This document shows, in pieces, positions 14,867 through 22,131 of a DNA stretch of 29,470 nucleotides (within the stretch, counting starts at the first letter, position 1; each line of letters opens with the position of its first letter). The stretch is from the NCBI GenBank assembly GCA_963636105.1, contig CAVHIG010000020.1, forward strand, positions 1 through 29,470, given 5' to 3'. The notes below the pieces were generated by a model. The model was not told the DNA's origin. It did no database searches and worked only from the letters and a program-made list of their open reading frames with translations. A program made the translations under genes and the position numbers. Source of the stretch: CAVHIG01 sp963636105. GTDB lineage: Bacteria > Bacillota > Clostridia > Peptostreptococcales > Anaerovoracaceae.

Positions 14867-16036
14867 ATGCGACAGGTATATTTGGATTATTCGGCTACTA
14901 CTCCTGTAAAGGAAGATGTTTTGAAGGAGATGCTTCCGTATTTTTCGGAGAGCTTTGGAAATCCTTCCAGCATATATTCCATAGGAGAAAAGTCAAAGAA
15001 GGCCATCGACTTGGCGAGAAGCCGCGTGGCTGAGCTTATAGGAGCTTCCGCGCAGGAGATTACTTTTACATCCTGCGGCTCTGAAGCTGACAACTGGGCA
15101 CTTTTCGGCGTAACGGACGCAAAGAAGGCCAAGGGAAATCACATCATCACGACAAAAATCGAGCACCACGCAATTCTGCACTCCGCGGAGTTTCTCGAAA
15201 AGCACGGTATCGATGTGACATACCTCGATGTACAGCCTGACGGCAGAGTAAATCCTGCTGACCTTGAGGCTGCCATCACTGACAAGACAGTTCTTGTCAG
15301 CATCATGTTTGTAAATAACGAAGTAGGCACAATCCAGCCTATAAAGGAGCTTTGTGAAATCGCGCACAAGCATGGAGCAATATTCCACACAGACGCTGTA
15401 CAGGCTCTCGGCAACGTTCCGATCGATGTGAAGGATCTGGGCGTAGATCTTATGTCCATGTCCGGTCACAAGATATACGGACCGAAGGGCATAGGCGCTA
15501 TGTACATAAAGAAGGGTACAAGACTTTCAAATTACCTTCACGGCGGCGCTCAGGAATCCAAAAAGAGAGCAGGTACTGAAAACCTTACAGGTATCGTAGG
15601 TTTTGGTAAAGCCGCGGAGCTTGCAAGAATCAATCTCGCAGAGCATATAGAGCGCGTCTCAAAGCTCAGAGATTATTTTGTAGAGCAGGTGCTTACAAAG
15701 ATCGAAGATACACAGCTGAACGGAAGCGTAGAATACAGACATCCGGGCAATGCAAATATCACATTCAAGTACATTGAGGGCGAGGGTATACTTCTCCTCC
15801 TCGATCAGTACGGAATATCAGTCTCCACAGGTTCTGCTTGCAATTCCACATCGCTGCAGCCGTCTCATGTGCTGACAGCCCTGGGCATTCCTGTAGAGAT
15901 GATACATGGCTCAGTAAGATTCACCATCGGTGATTTTACTACAAAGGATGACTTGGATTATGTAGTAGAGAAGCTGGTAGAGATCATAGCAAAATTGCGC
16001 TCAATTTCATCAGTTTCAAGCAAGAAAGGTTGGTAA
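14867..16036 (+). CDS. iscS: Cysteine desulfurase IscS/NifS, operon copy
   Basis: Supplies persulfide sulfur to the IscU scaffold and to tRNA thiolation. The 389 residues include YLDYSATTP, the PLP lysine K202 in SMSGHKIYGPKG, and the persulfide cysteine C325 in TGSACNSTS. It is followed at once by iscU and mnmA, the classical sulfur-relay cluster of Clostridia, so it very likely feeds both. It carries no palindromic element; where the first desulfurase has GNCAVSA, this one has PDGRVNP. Its codon use looks more like that of the ribosomal protein genes than of the first copy. Confidence 0.95.
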   Translation: MRQVYLDYSATTPVKEDVLKEMLPYFSESFGNPSSIYSIGEKSKKAIDLARSRVAELIGASAQEITFTSCGSEADNWALFGVTDAKKAKGNHIITTKIEHHAILHSAEFLEKHGIDVTYLDVQPDGRVNPADLEAAITDKTVLVSIMFVNNEVGTIQPIKELCEIAHKHGAIFHTDAVQALGNVPIDVKDLGVDLMSMSGHKIYGPKGIGAMYIKKGTRLSNYLHGGAQESKKRAGTENLTGIVGFGKAAELARINLAEHIERVSKLRDYFVEQVLTKIEDTQLNGSVEYRHPGNANITFKYIEGEGILLLLDQYGISVSTGSACNSTSLQPSHVLTALGIPVEMIHGSVRFTIGDFTTKDDLDYVVEKLVEIIAKLRSISSVSSKKGW

Positions 16037-16041
16037 TAGAT

Positions 16042-16521
16042 ATGGCAATGTATAATGATAAAGTAATGGATCATTTCCTCAATCCGCACAACGTAGGCGA
16101 GATTGAAAGCGCAGACGGCACAGGCGTATACGGAAGCCCGGTCTGTGGAGATATGATGCAGATCACTATAAAGGTTGAAGACGAAAAGATCGTAGACGCA
16201 AAATTCAAGACCTTTGGCTGCGGAAGCGCTATCGCGTCCTCAAGTATCGCGACTGACATGATCATAGGCAAGACCATAGACGAGGCTCTTGCTGTTACAA
16301 ATAAAATGATCGTAGATGAGCTCGGCGGACTGCCTGCAGTAAAGCTTCACTGCTCAGTGCTCGCGGATCATGCTATAAAGTCCGCAATTTATGACTATGC
16401 TCAGAAAAATGGCAAGACTTATAAGGGCCTTGAGGGCTTTGATCCAAACGCGGACGATGATGATGAAGTAAATCACGAGGAAGGCTGCGAAGGCGGCGAG
16501 TCCTGCGGATGCCATAAATAA
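16042..16521 (+). CDS. iscU: Fe-S cluster assembly scaffold IscU/NifU-like
   Basis: The scaffold on which 2Fe-2S or 4Fe-4S clusters are built using IscS sulfur. The 159 residues start MAMYNDKVMDHFLNPHNVGE and keep the three ligand cysteines C35 (SPVCGDM, with Asp37), C60 (FGCGSAIAS) and C104 (KLHCSVLA). A Cys/Gly-rich tail (GCEGGESCGCHK) follows an acidic linker, as in many clostridial members. The ATG at 16042 is preferred; ATG 16048 is an alternative. It begins just after the iscS stop. Confidence 0.94.
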   Translation: MAMYNDKVMDHFLNPHNVGEIESADGTGVYGSPVCGDMMQITIKVEDEKIVDAKFKTFGCGSAIASSSIATDMIIGKTIDEALAVTNKMIVDELGGLPAVKLHCSVLADHAIKSAIYDYAQKNGKTYKGLEGFDPNADDDDEVNHEEGCEGGESCGCHK

Positions 16522-16572
16522 TCGCGCATTTTGCAAGGCTATATAAGGCTTGACGAAAGGCAAAAAAGAAAA

Positions 16573-17727
16573 ATGAACAACTTCTTAGATAAAAATAAGG
16601 TTGTACTAGGCTTGAGCGGCGGTGTGGACAGCACGGCCGCTTGCTTATTACTTAAGGAAAAATCACTGTCAGTTACGGGGCTTTATTTTGATGTCACCGG
16701 CGGAAACTGCGAGGGCAGAGCCGCGGCCGGAAGGATTGCTTCAGAGGCCGGGGCGGATTTTGTATACAAAGATGTGTCGCAAAGCTTTTCGGACATAGTC
16801 ATCGAAAACTTTTGTGACGAATATCTGCATGGAAGGACTCCGAATCCATGTGTGCTTTGCAATCCGACTGTCAAATTCAAGACACTTATAGAAGAAGCAG
16901 ATCGCATAGGCGCCTACTATATAGCTACAGGCCACTATGCGCGTATTGAATATGACGAAAATACGGATACCTACTATGTAGCTGTGGCCGCAAATGAAAA
17001 AAAGGATCAATCCTACATGCTGTACAGGCTCGGACAGGATGTGCTTTCGAGGCTACTGCTCCCTCTCTCGGCTTATGAGAGCAAGGATGATATAAGGAGC
17101 CTTGTAAGAGAAAACGAGATTGAAAACGCGGATCTTAAAGATAGCCAGGAGATTTGCTTTTTGCCGCCGGATACGGATTACGTGGAATATATAAAAAACC
17201 GGGAAGATAGAGCCTTGGGAAACTGCGCCGTTTCCGCAGCGGAAGATAGAGCCTCGGGAGATCGCAAAGCTTACGTAGGAGAGACGGCCGCCGGCTTGAA
17301 AAAGGGAAACTTTGTAGATAAGGACGGGAAGGTACTCGGCGAGCATCGAGGCATCATAAATTACACGCTCGGGCAGAGAAAGGGGCTTGGAATAGCCCTC
17401 GGAAAACCGGCCTTTGTCACAAGGCTCGATTGCGAAAAAAATACGGTCACTTTAGGCGAAAGTGAGGATTTGTTTTCAAAGGTCGTATACGCGGACGATT
17501 GCTTTTTCTCAGAAAGCGGAAATGGCGTACTGCCTGCAAGGCTTGAGGGCGCGCGGCTTACAGCCAAATTGAGATATTCGCCGAGAAAGGCAGAGGCTGT
17601 TGTGTCGCAAATGGAGGATGGGCGCTTGCGAGCGGAATTTTTCGAAGCGCAAAGGGCTGCTACTCCGGGGCAGTCGATGGTTTTGTATGATGGAGATAGA
17701 GTTGTAGGAGGAGGTGTCATAGTGTGA
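16573..17727 (+). CDS. mnmA: tRNA-specific 2-thiouridylase MnmA
   Basis: MnmA adds sulfur to U34 of Lys, Glu and Gln tRNAs using ATP and sulfur relayed from IscS. The PP-loop is SGGVDS (15-20); the catalytic cysteines are C96 (NPCVLCNPTVKF) and C195 (SQEICFLP); GQRKGLGIA is also present. Between DYVEYI and GNFVDKDG lies about 37 residues where homologues have ~10. This extra segment holds GNCAVSA (216-222) between duplicated EDRA(L/S)G units. The region after VTGLYFDVT is shortened and reads GGNCEG, a half element, and SGNGVLPA (315-322) may be a third, decayed copy. The ATG at 16573 gives a normal N-terminus. Its stop overlaps the next gene's GTG. Confidence 0.95.
   Translation: MNNFLDKNKVVLGLSGGVDSTAACLLLKEKSLSVTGLYFDVTGGNCEGRAAAGRIASEAGADFVYKDVSQSFSDIVIENFCDEYLHGRTPNPCVLCNPTVKFKTLIEEADRIGAYYIATGHYARIEYDENTDTYYVAVAANEKKDQSYMLYRLGQDVLSRLLLPLSAYESKDDIRSLVRENEIENADLKDSQEICFLPPDTDYVEYIKNREDRALGNCAVSAAEDRASGDRKAYVGETAAGLKKGNFVDKDGKVLGEHRGIINYTLGQRKGLGIALGKPAFVTRLDCEKNTVTLGESEDLFSKVVYADDCFFSESGNGVLPARLEGARLTAKLRYSPRKAEAVVSQMEDGRLRAEFFEAQRAATPGQSMVLYDGDRVVGGGVIV
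16700..16711 (+). repeat. Half palindromic element in mnmA (left half only)
   Basis: GCGGAAACTGCG is identical to the first 12 bp of the reference copy and is read in the standard frame as G-N-C (residues 44-46). The right half is not present. It could be a truncated copy or a chance match. Confidence 0.4.
17202..17259 (+). repeat. 19-bp direct repeats flanking the mnmA palindromic element
   Basis: GGAAGATAGAGCCTYGGGA occurs at 17202-17220 and 17241-17259 with one difference (T/C). The period of 39 bp (13 codons) preserves the reading frame. The palindromic element occupies the space between, overlapping the first repeat's GGGA. The arrangement resembles a target-site duplication or a tandem duplication of element plus flank. 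Confidence 0.85.
17216..17237 (+). repeat. Palindromic coding element in mnmA
   Basis: It matches 19 of 22 reference positions (the first two bases and position 14 differ). It is read as G-N-C-A-V-S-A, the same peptide as the reference copy. Confidence 0.85.
17516..17537 (+). repeat. Possible decayed palindromic element in mnmA
   Basis: It matches 15 of 22 reference positions, with the left seven identical. It is read in the standard frame as G-N-G-V-L-P-A, close to GNGAVPA of the SNF2 copy. It sits in a variable loop before the C-terminal domain. Confidence 0.35.
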
Positions 17728-18680
17728 AGAGAAGAGTCTTGGGAAGGACGGGCATTGAAGTGAGTGAGGTGGGCTTTGGAGTGCTTACTATGGGAAAAAC
17801 TCAGCTGAATCTGTCGCTTAAGGATGGTGCGGAGCTTATTTCTTATGCGCTTGAGCGCGGCCTGAATTTTCTGGACACGGCTCAATATTATGACACTTAT
17901 CCTTATATAAAAAAGGCGCTTTTTGGAGGGCGCTTCGATCCTGTGATTTCTACAAAATCGCTCGTAGCCTCATATGAGGATATGGCGAAGGCTGTAGAGG
18001 AGGCAAGGCGTGAGCTTCGCCGTGATGTGATAGATATTTTTTTGCTGCATGAGGTGAGATCTGATCTGGATTTTAAGAGGAGAGCTGGTGCCTGGGATTA
18101 TCTGAACGAAGCGAAGGCAAAGGGGCTTGTGCGGGCGATAGGCCTTTCTACGCATCATGTGGATGTGGCGGAGGCAGCGGCTCTTGATGAGGAGTGCGAT
18201 ATCGTATTTCCGCTGATAAATTATCAGGGTCTCGGAATCAGAAAGCATGGGGAGCCCGGGACAAGGGAAGAGATGGAGAGGGCTATAAGGCTCTGCGCGC
18301 AAAAGAGCAAGGGCGTATATACGATGAAGGCTCTGGGCGGAGGTACGCTTACGGGGCACTATATGGAAGCCTTGGATTATGCCTTTAGTATCCCGGGAGT
18401 GGATTCTGCTATGATTGGTTTTGGAAAAAAACAGGAAGTAGACGATATTTTTGACTATTGTGAGGGCAGAATGACCCCCGGTTATAATCCTGATGTGACT
18501 CATAAGAGGATACGCATCGATCTTGGAGATTGTGAGGGCTGCGGTCAGTGCATAGAGCGCTGCCCAAATAAGGCCATAGGTAGAAATGAGCAGGGGCTTG
18601 CGATTGTAGATCACGAAAAATGCGTGACCTGCGGATATTGCGCTCCGGTCTGCCCGGTGCGCGCGATAGTGATGTACTAG
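17724..18680 (+). CDS. Aldo/keto reductase with C-terminal 4Fe-4S ferredoxin domain
   Basis: The 318 residues start MKRRVLGRTGIEVSEVGFGV, an aldo/keto reductase barrel. The usual tetrad can be seen: Asp and Tyr in FLDTAQYYD, Lys in STKS, His in LLHEVRS. The C-terminus carries two CxxCxxCxxxCP motifs (CEGCGQCIERCP and CVTCGYCAPVCP) for two 4Fe-4S clusters, so it probably couples carbonyl or flavin-type redox chemistry to ferredoxin-level electrons. The substrate is unknown. GTG is the start: it overlaps the mnmA TGA by 4 bp and follows the strong GGAGGAGGTG. Its location suggests co-transcription with mnmA. Its last codons lie in an inverted repeat shared with the opposing transporter gene. 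Confidence 0.92.
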   Translation: MKRRVLGRTGIEVSEVGFGVLTMGKTQLNLSLKDGAELISYALERGLNFLDTAQYYDTYPYIKKALFGGRFDPVISTKSLVASYEDMAKAVEEARRELRRDVIDIFLLHEVRSDLDFKRRAGAWDYLNEAKAKGLVRAIGLSTHHVDVAEAAALDEECDIVFPLINYQGLGIRKHGEPGTREEMERAIRLCAQKSKGVYTMKALGGGTLTGHYMEALDYAFSIPGVDSAMIGFGKKQEVDDIFDYCEGRMTPGYNPDVTHKRIRIDLGDCEGCGQCIERCPNKAIGRNEQGLAIVDHEKCVTCGYCAPVCPVRAIVMY

Positions 18681-18699
18681 AAGCTACAGTACATCACTA
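18667..18699. terminator. Inverted repeat joining two convergent genes
   Basis: TAGTGATGTACT (18667-18678) and AGTACATCACTA (18688-18699) form a perfect 12-bp stem with a 9-nt loop. The left arm encodes the end of the reductase and the right arm the end of the transporter on the opposite strand; both stop codons lie in or beside the hairpin. No long T-tract follows on either side, so a bidirectional terminator is probable but not proven. Confidence 0.6.
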
Positions 18700-20120
18700 A
18701 ACTCGCTCAAGTCCACAGCCTCGCCGTTTCTCCTGCGTGATACGCCTTTTAAAACATGCTCAAAGCGCTCTTTTGTGATTGGATATTTGTATACCATGAA
18801 TGCCGCAAGGAGCATGAAAATCGCCGGAATGAAGGAGTAGGAATTGCTCACCCAAAACAGCGCCGTTTCCGTCTGCGAGGAGAGAGCCTCATCAAAGCCC
18901 GCGGCCTCTAAAATTCCTCCGAGGACTACCATGCCCACTGCTTCTGAGAGTGATTCTGAAAGCGATTGCAGGGATACGATGCTGCCCTGGCGCTGCTTTC
19001 CGCAGACAAGCTCATCTACTTCGCATACATCATATATCATGGATGGCAGAAGCTGCCAGTAGAGCATGTTTGCGGTGTCGTAGGCTACGAGCATTATGCA
19101 GGTGGCGAGGAGCGATGTATTTCCGAGGATTCTGTAGGACATCATTACGAGTGAGCATATTGTGATGCCAAAGACAAATTGCGTCCTCTTGTCCGCGATT
19201 TTGCGCGTGGCTACTACAAGCGGGATGAAGCAAAGGCCGGAAAATGTGGATACGGCCATCATTATGCTTATCGCTGAAGCCGAGGCTTCCATCTCATAGG
19301 TGAAGAAAAACATTCTGTCTGAGGCGAAGATCGTACTTGCTCCGAGGTAGAATATGCTTGCGTATATGAGATAGCGCAGCGGGCGCAGTCGCAATACGTG
19401 GCTAAATTCCCTGAAAGTGACAAATATTGCAGAAAATGACGCTTTTAAAGAGCGCTTTTTTGTTTTTTTTGCGGCTTTTTCCTCAGGGCTATAGGCATTG
19501 CTTTGACCTTTTATCATTGCCGGGCCGAAGAAAAGCGAGATAAATACGCATATGCTTACTAAAATAATTGTGCCTTGCCATGCGGCCTCTGTGGATTTTC
19601 CGAGGTTCATGAGGTAATCTATTATGACTGTCGGAAGGAGTGTGCCTATGGCCATTCCGGCGGTATTTCCCACATAAGCAAAGGAGCGGAGAAGGGTTCT
19701 TTCGTTGTAGTCTTCGGTAAGCTCCGCGCCCCAGGCGAGAAATGGTATGAAAAACATAGGGAAGGCCGTCCAGTATATAAGGGTGGCTACTATGTAGTAG
19801 ACGATTTTAAAGGTCATAGAGGCGTCTATGTATGTAAAAAGCAGGCTTGTGGCTATAGCCATCGGGAAGGCCCAGGCCATTATCATCGGCTTTCTCTTGC
19901 CCCAAGGTGAGTGGACGTTGTCGGAGATGTATCCGGCTACGACTGCCACAAAGGCATCCCATACAGCGCCTATGGCTGAGATTATACCTGCGATTGCCGG
20001 ACTTATGCCTGCGACTGTAGTCAGGTAGAAAATATAGAAAGTGCCATAGAGATAAAACAGGCACTGGTCCGCTACGGCTGTCATTCCGTAGGCTCCTTTT
20101 ACTTTTAAGCTGAGTTTCAT
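18684..20120 (-). CDS. GPH-family (MFS-type) sugar/cation symporter
   Basis: A membrane transporter of 478 residues with about 12 hydrophobic helices. The N-terminus MKLSLKVKGAYGMTAVADQC and the loop YISDNVHSPWGKRKPMI (the D..HS..GKRKP motif) identify the glycoside-pentoside-hexuronide family, which moves sugars with H+ or Na+. The second half repeats the fold, with RKIADKRTQFVFG between helices. The substrate is unknown and no catabolic genes are adjacent. The ATG at 20118-20120 matches family starts. The frame continues up to a GTG at 20174, but that codon is one base from a GGAGG, too close to use it; the start is therefore moderately uncertain. Confidence 0.9.
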   Translation of the reverse strand: MKLSLKVKGAYGMTAVADQCLFYLYGTFYIFYLTTVAGISPAIAGIISAIGAVWDAFVAVVAGYISDNVHSPWGKRKPMIMAWAFPMAIATSLLFTYIDASMTFKIVYYIVATLIYWTAFPMFFIPFLAWGAELTEDYNERTLLRSFAYVGNTAGMAIGTLLPTVIIDYLMNLGKSTEAAWQGTIILVSICVFISLFFGPAMIKGQSNAYSPEEKAAKKTKKRSLKASFSAIFVTFREFSHVLRLRPLRYLIYASIFYLGASTIFASDRMFFFTYEMEASASAISIMMAVSTFSGLCFIPLVVATRKIADKRTQFVFGITICSLVMMSYRILGNTSLLATCIMLVAYDTANMLYWQLLPSMIYDVCEVDELVCGKQRQGSIVSLQSLSESLSEAVGMVVLGGILEAAGFDEALSSQTETALFWVSNSYSFIPAIFMLLAAFMVYKYPITKERFEHVLKGVSRRRNGEAVDLSEFSDVL

Positions 20121-20264
20121 TTTTCTTTTACAACATGCAAATTTTGCGATTTTTTGCCCAAATTGCTGTCGCACACCTCCTATTGATATATATATTAACT
20201 GTGTCTCAAGAGCGGAGTCAATAGATTTTTTGGGGTTTCACCGGATTTTCACAAATAAAGCTTA

Positions 20265-20293
20265 TTGCAAAGAGGGCGTGCCGGATATATAAT
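20265..20293 (+). promoter_or_regulatory. Predicted promoter of the sigma/anti-sigma operon
   Basis: TTGCAA (20265-20270) and a perfect TATAAT (20288-20293) are separated by 17 bp. The predicted start near 20300 rules out translation from 20265. The pattern is sigma-A type rather than an ECF autoregulatory AAC...CGT type. Confidence 0.7.
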
Positions 20294-20324
20294 AAAAGTT
20301 GGTGTAATTTTTTTTAAGAGTATC

Positions 20325-20915
20325 ATGGATAAGGTATATATGGCACGGAATCAGGCAGAGGAGAGAAGGCTTATAGAAAGAGCGATACAGGGTGATGAAG
20401 CAAGCTTTGAGACCCTGATTTTGTCGTGTAAGAATCGCGCCTACAACATCGCATTCCGCTACATGAATAACGAAGAGGATGCCATGGACGTGTTGCAGGA
20501 GACCTTCATAAAGATTTATCGCGGTCTGCCTTCATTCAATATGGAAGCAAGCTTTGATACCTGGGTCTATCGTATAGTTGTAAATGCCTCAAATGATGCC
20601 TTGCGAAAGCGAAAAAAAATATCAGCATTGCACTTTGTCTATGCGGATGATGAAGAGAAAAATCCAGCGGAGGATGTGCCTGATACGGCTCCGCTTCCCG
20701 ACGAGCTACTCGAAAGAAAAGAACGCTCAAATCTTATATTGGAATGTCTGAATAAGCTCGATGAGGATCACAGACAGGTCCTCATTTTAAGAGACATCCA
20801 GGGCTTTTCATATGAAGAGATATCCAAAATGACTGACTGCTCCCTGGGAACGGTCAAATCACGGATATCCAGAGCACGCAGAAAGTTAAAAGAAATTTAT
20901 CTGGAACAAAGCTGA
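20325..20915 (+). CDS. ECF-type RNA polymerase sigma factor
   Basis: A group 4 sigma factor of 196 residues that would redirect RNA polymerase to stress or envelope genes. Region 2 is seen as AIQGDEASFETLIL, RYMNNEEDAMDVLQETFIKI and ASFDTWVYRIVVNASND. Region 4 is LDEDHRQVLILRDIQGFSYE followed by MTDCSLGTVKSRISRARRKL, the helix-turn-helix that reads the -35. The two regions are joined by an acidic Asp/Glu/Pro linker. ATG 20325 is taken as start; ATG 20340, preceded by GGATAAGG, is equally possible. The anti-sigma gene begins 38 bp after the stop, the standard arrangement. Confidence 0.94.
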   Translation: MDKVYMARNQAEERRLIERAIQGDEASFETLILSCKNRAYNIAFRYMNNEEDAMDVLQETFIKIYRGLPSFNMEASFDTWVYRIVVNASNDALRKRKKISALHFVYADDEEKNPAEDVPDTAPLPDELLERKERSNLILECLNKLDEDHRQVLILRDIQGFSYEEISKMTDCSLGTVKSRISRARRKLKEIYLEQS

Positions 20916-20953
20916 AAAATCTGCGTCTAAACATGTGAGAAGGGGATGAATTT

Positions 20954-22063
20954 ATGGAATGCAAGGAATTTAAGGAACTCATATCTGAATATATAGACGG
21001 TGCACTTCCTAAAGACCGGATGCAAGCGATGGAGCAGCATCTGGAGCTTTGTATTGCATGCAAAAGGGAATACGAAGAGCTGGCGAGGGTAAAGGCACTT
21101 CTCGGTGAGACAAAGGAAGTGCCTCTGCCGGCAAATTTCGATGATAGAATGAAAGCGGCTCTTGCGCCTGAATTTGCGGCTGCAAGGGCAAAGACTGAGG
21201 CTATTTCATCAGCTTCAAAGGGAAAGCGCATGAGGCTTACAAAGAGACTTACGGCTGTGGCCGCGGTGCTGGTAGTCGGGCTTTTCTGCGTAGCGATAGC
21301 TCAGAATGACAATATAATCATGCAAGGCTTTGAAAGTACGGTGTCGCAGGATGCCGCGCTTCCGGAGGGAGACTCAAGTGGAGGCTTTGATGAAGCTGCC
21401 GAAAACGCGGAGCCTTTAGCTGATGATACAGGCAGTGATATGCTTGAAAATGAATTGACAGGCGCGCCGGCATCAGCTGCGGGTACGGATTCCTATGATG
21501 ATACAGCAGCTTATGACAATGCAAAATCTGATTCTTACACATATTCAGAGGAAAGTGATTCAGACCTCAGCAGCGGAAACTCCGCGGGCTCTTCGGAAGC
21601 CGGGGGCTTTAGCAAAAATAGCGACGTTTCCGCGGAGGCAGGGGCAAATGCTGATAAATCTGTAAGCGTAGAGGAGGGAGCCTCTTCGGTTCAGATGACT
21701 GCCACTACAGGGAGCGCTGCGGGCGATAAAAATAGCGGCAAGCGCAGACCTAAGGGACATAAAAACCCTGCCGATGTAGAAAATCAGAATTCTTTGATGC
21801 TTTCGAGCGGAGAAATGAGACCTGTTTCAAGAGAAGGTGAGGGCATACACAAAGCAAGAGACAATGCAGCCTTCGGCTTGGAATATTACAAAGCACTTAT
21901 AGCGGAGGAGCTTTCCGGATGTAGCTACGAAATCACGGGGTACAGCCAAACTGATCAGGAAAGGTGGGTCTTTGTGGTGACCTTGCAGGAAGCTGAGAAT
22001 GCCGGAGGTCTTGTATACAAGGGCGAAAATGGCAAGCTTACGCTTGTAGACGCAAATAAATAA
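20954..22063 (+). CDS. Zinc-finger anti-sigma factor, membrane-bound
   Basis: The cytoplasmic N-terminus has the ZAS/zf-HC2 motif H29-x3-C33-x2-C36 (HLELCIACKREY), which binds the ECF sigma factor upstream. A basic stretch KRMRLTKR leads to one transmembrane helix (about 99-116). The 250-residue extracytoplasmic part starts with a long Ser/Asp/Glu/Ala low-complexity linker (about 120-265) and ends with a small folded domain (YYKALIAEELSGCSYEITGY through LVYKGENGKLTLVD). The linker contains two palindromic-element copies (GNSA 208-211, KNSDVSA 221-227). AGAAGGGG precedes the ATG. Signal-regulated proteolysis of the outer part would be the expected trigger (inference). Confidence 0.88.
   Translation: MECKEFKELISEYIDGALPKDRMQAMEQHLELCIACKREYEELARVKALLGETKEVPLPANFDDRMKAALAPEFAAARAKTEAISSASKGKRMRLTKRLTAVAAVLVVGLFCVAIAQNDNIIMQGFESTVSQDAALPEGDSSGGFDEAAENAEPLADDTGSDMLENELTGAPASAAGTDSYDDTAAYDNAKSDSYTYSEESDSDLSSGNSAGSSEAGGFSKNSDVSAEAGANADKSVSVEEGASSVQMTATTGSAAGDKNSGKRRPKGHKNPADVENQNSLMLSSGEMRPVSREGEGIHKARDNAAFGLEYYKALIAEELSGCSYEITGYSQTDQERWVFVVTLQEAENAGGLVYKGENGKLTLVDANK
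21573..21586 (+). repeat. Palindromic coding element with a 9-bp internal deletion
   Basis: GCGGAAACT joined to CCGCG equals the reference copy with exactly nine central bases (GCGCAGTTT) missing, so G-N-C-A-V-S-A becomes G-N-S-A in frame. The remaining 14 bases are identical to the reference plus its following G. Confidence 0.6.
21612..21633 (+). repeat. Palindromic coding element in the anti-sigma linker
   Basis: It matches 16 of 22 reference positions with an intact right half GTTTCCGC. It is read as K-N-S-D-V-S-A in the standard frame and lies 25 bp after the deleted copy. Confidence 0.55.
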
Positions 22064-22131
22064 TGAAAAACATGAGAAATTTTGTCTCGCTTTGAGGCAG
22101 ATAAGCTTTATTACGGAGGACTTTTGGGGGA

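Noticed and set aside
18851..18872. A 16/22 match to the element in the GPH transporter gene
   Set aside because: It is read in a different frame (TETALF), and homologous transporters have a similar QPESAL-type segment there, so it is probably chance.
20265..20324. Extended N-terminus of the sigma factor from 20265
   Set aside because: This segment contains the -35 and -10 of a clear promoter, so it is upstream of the transcript.
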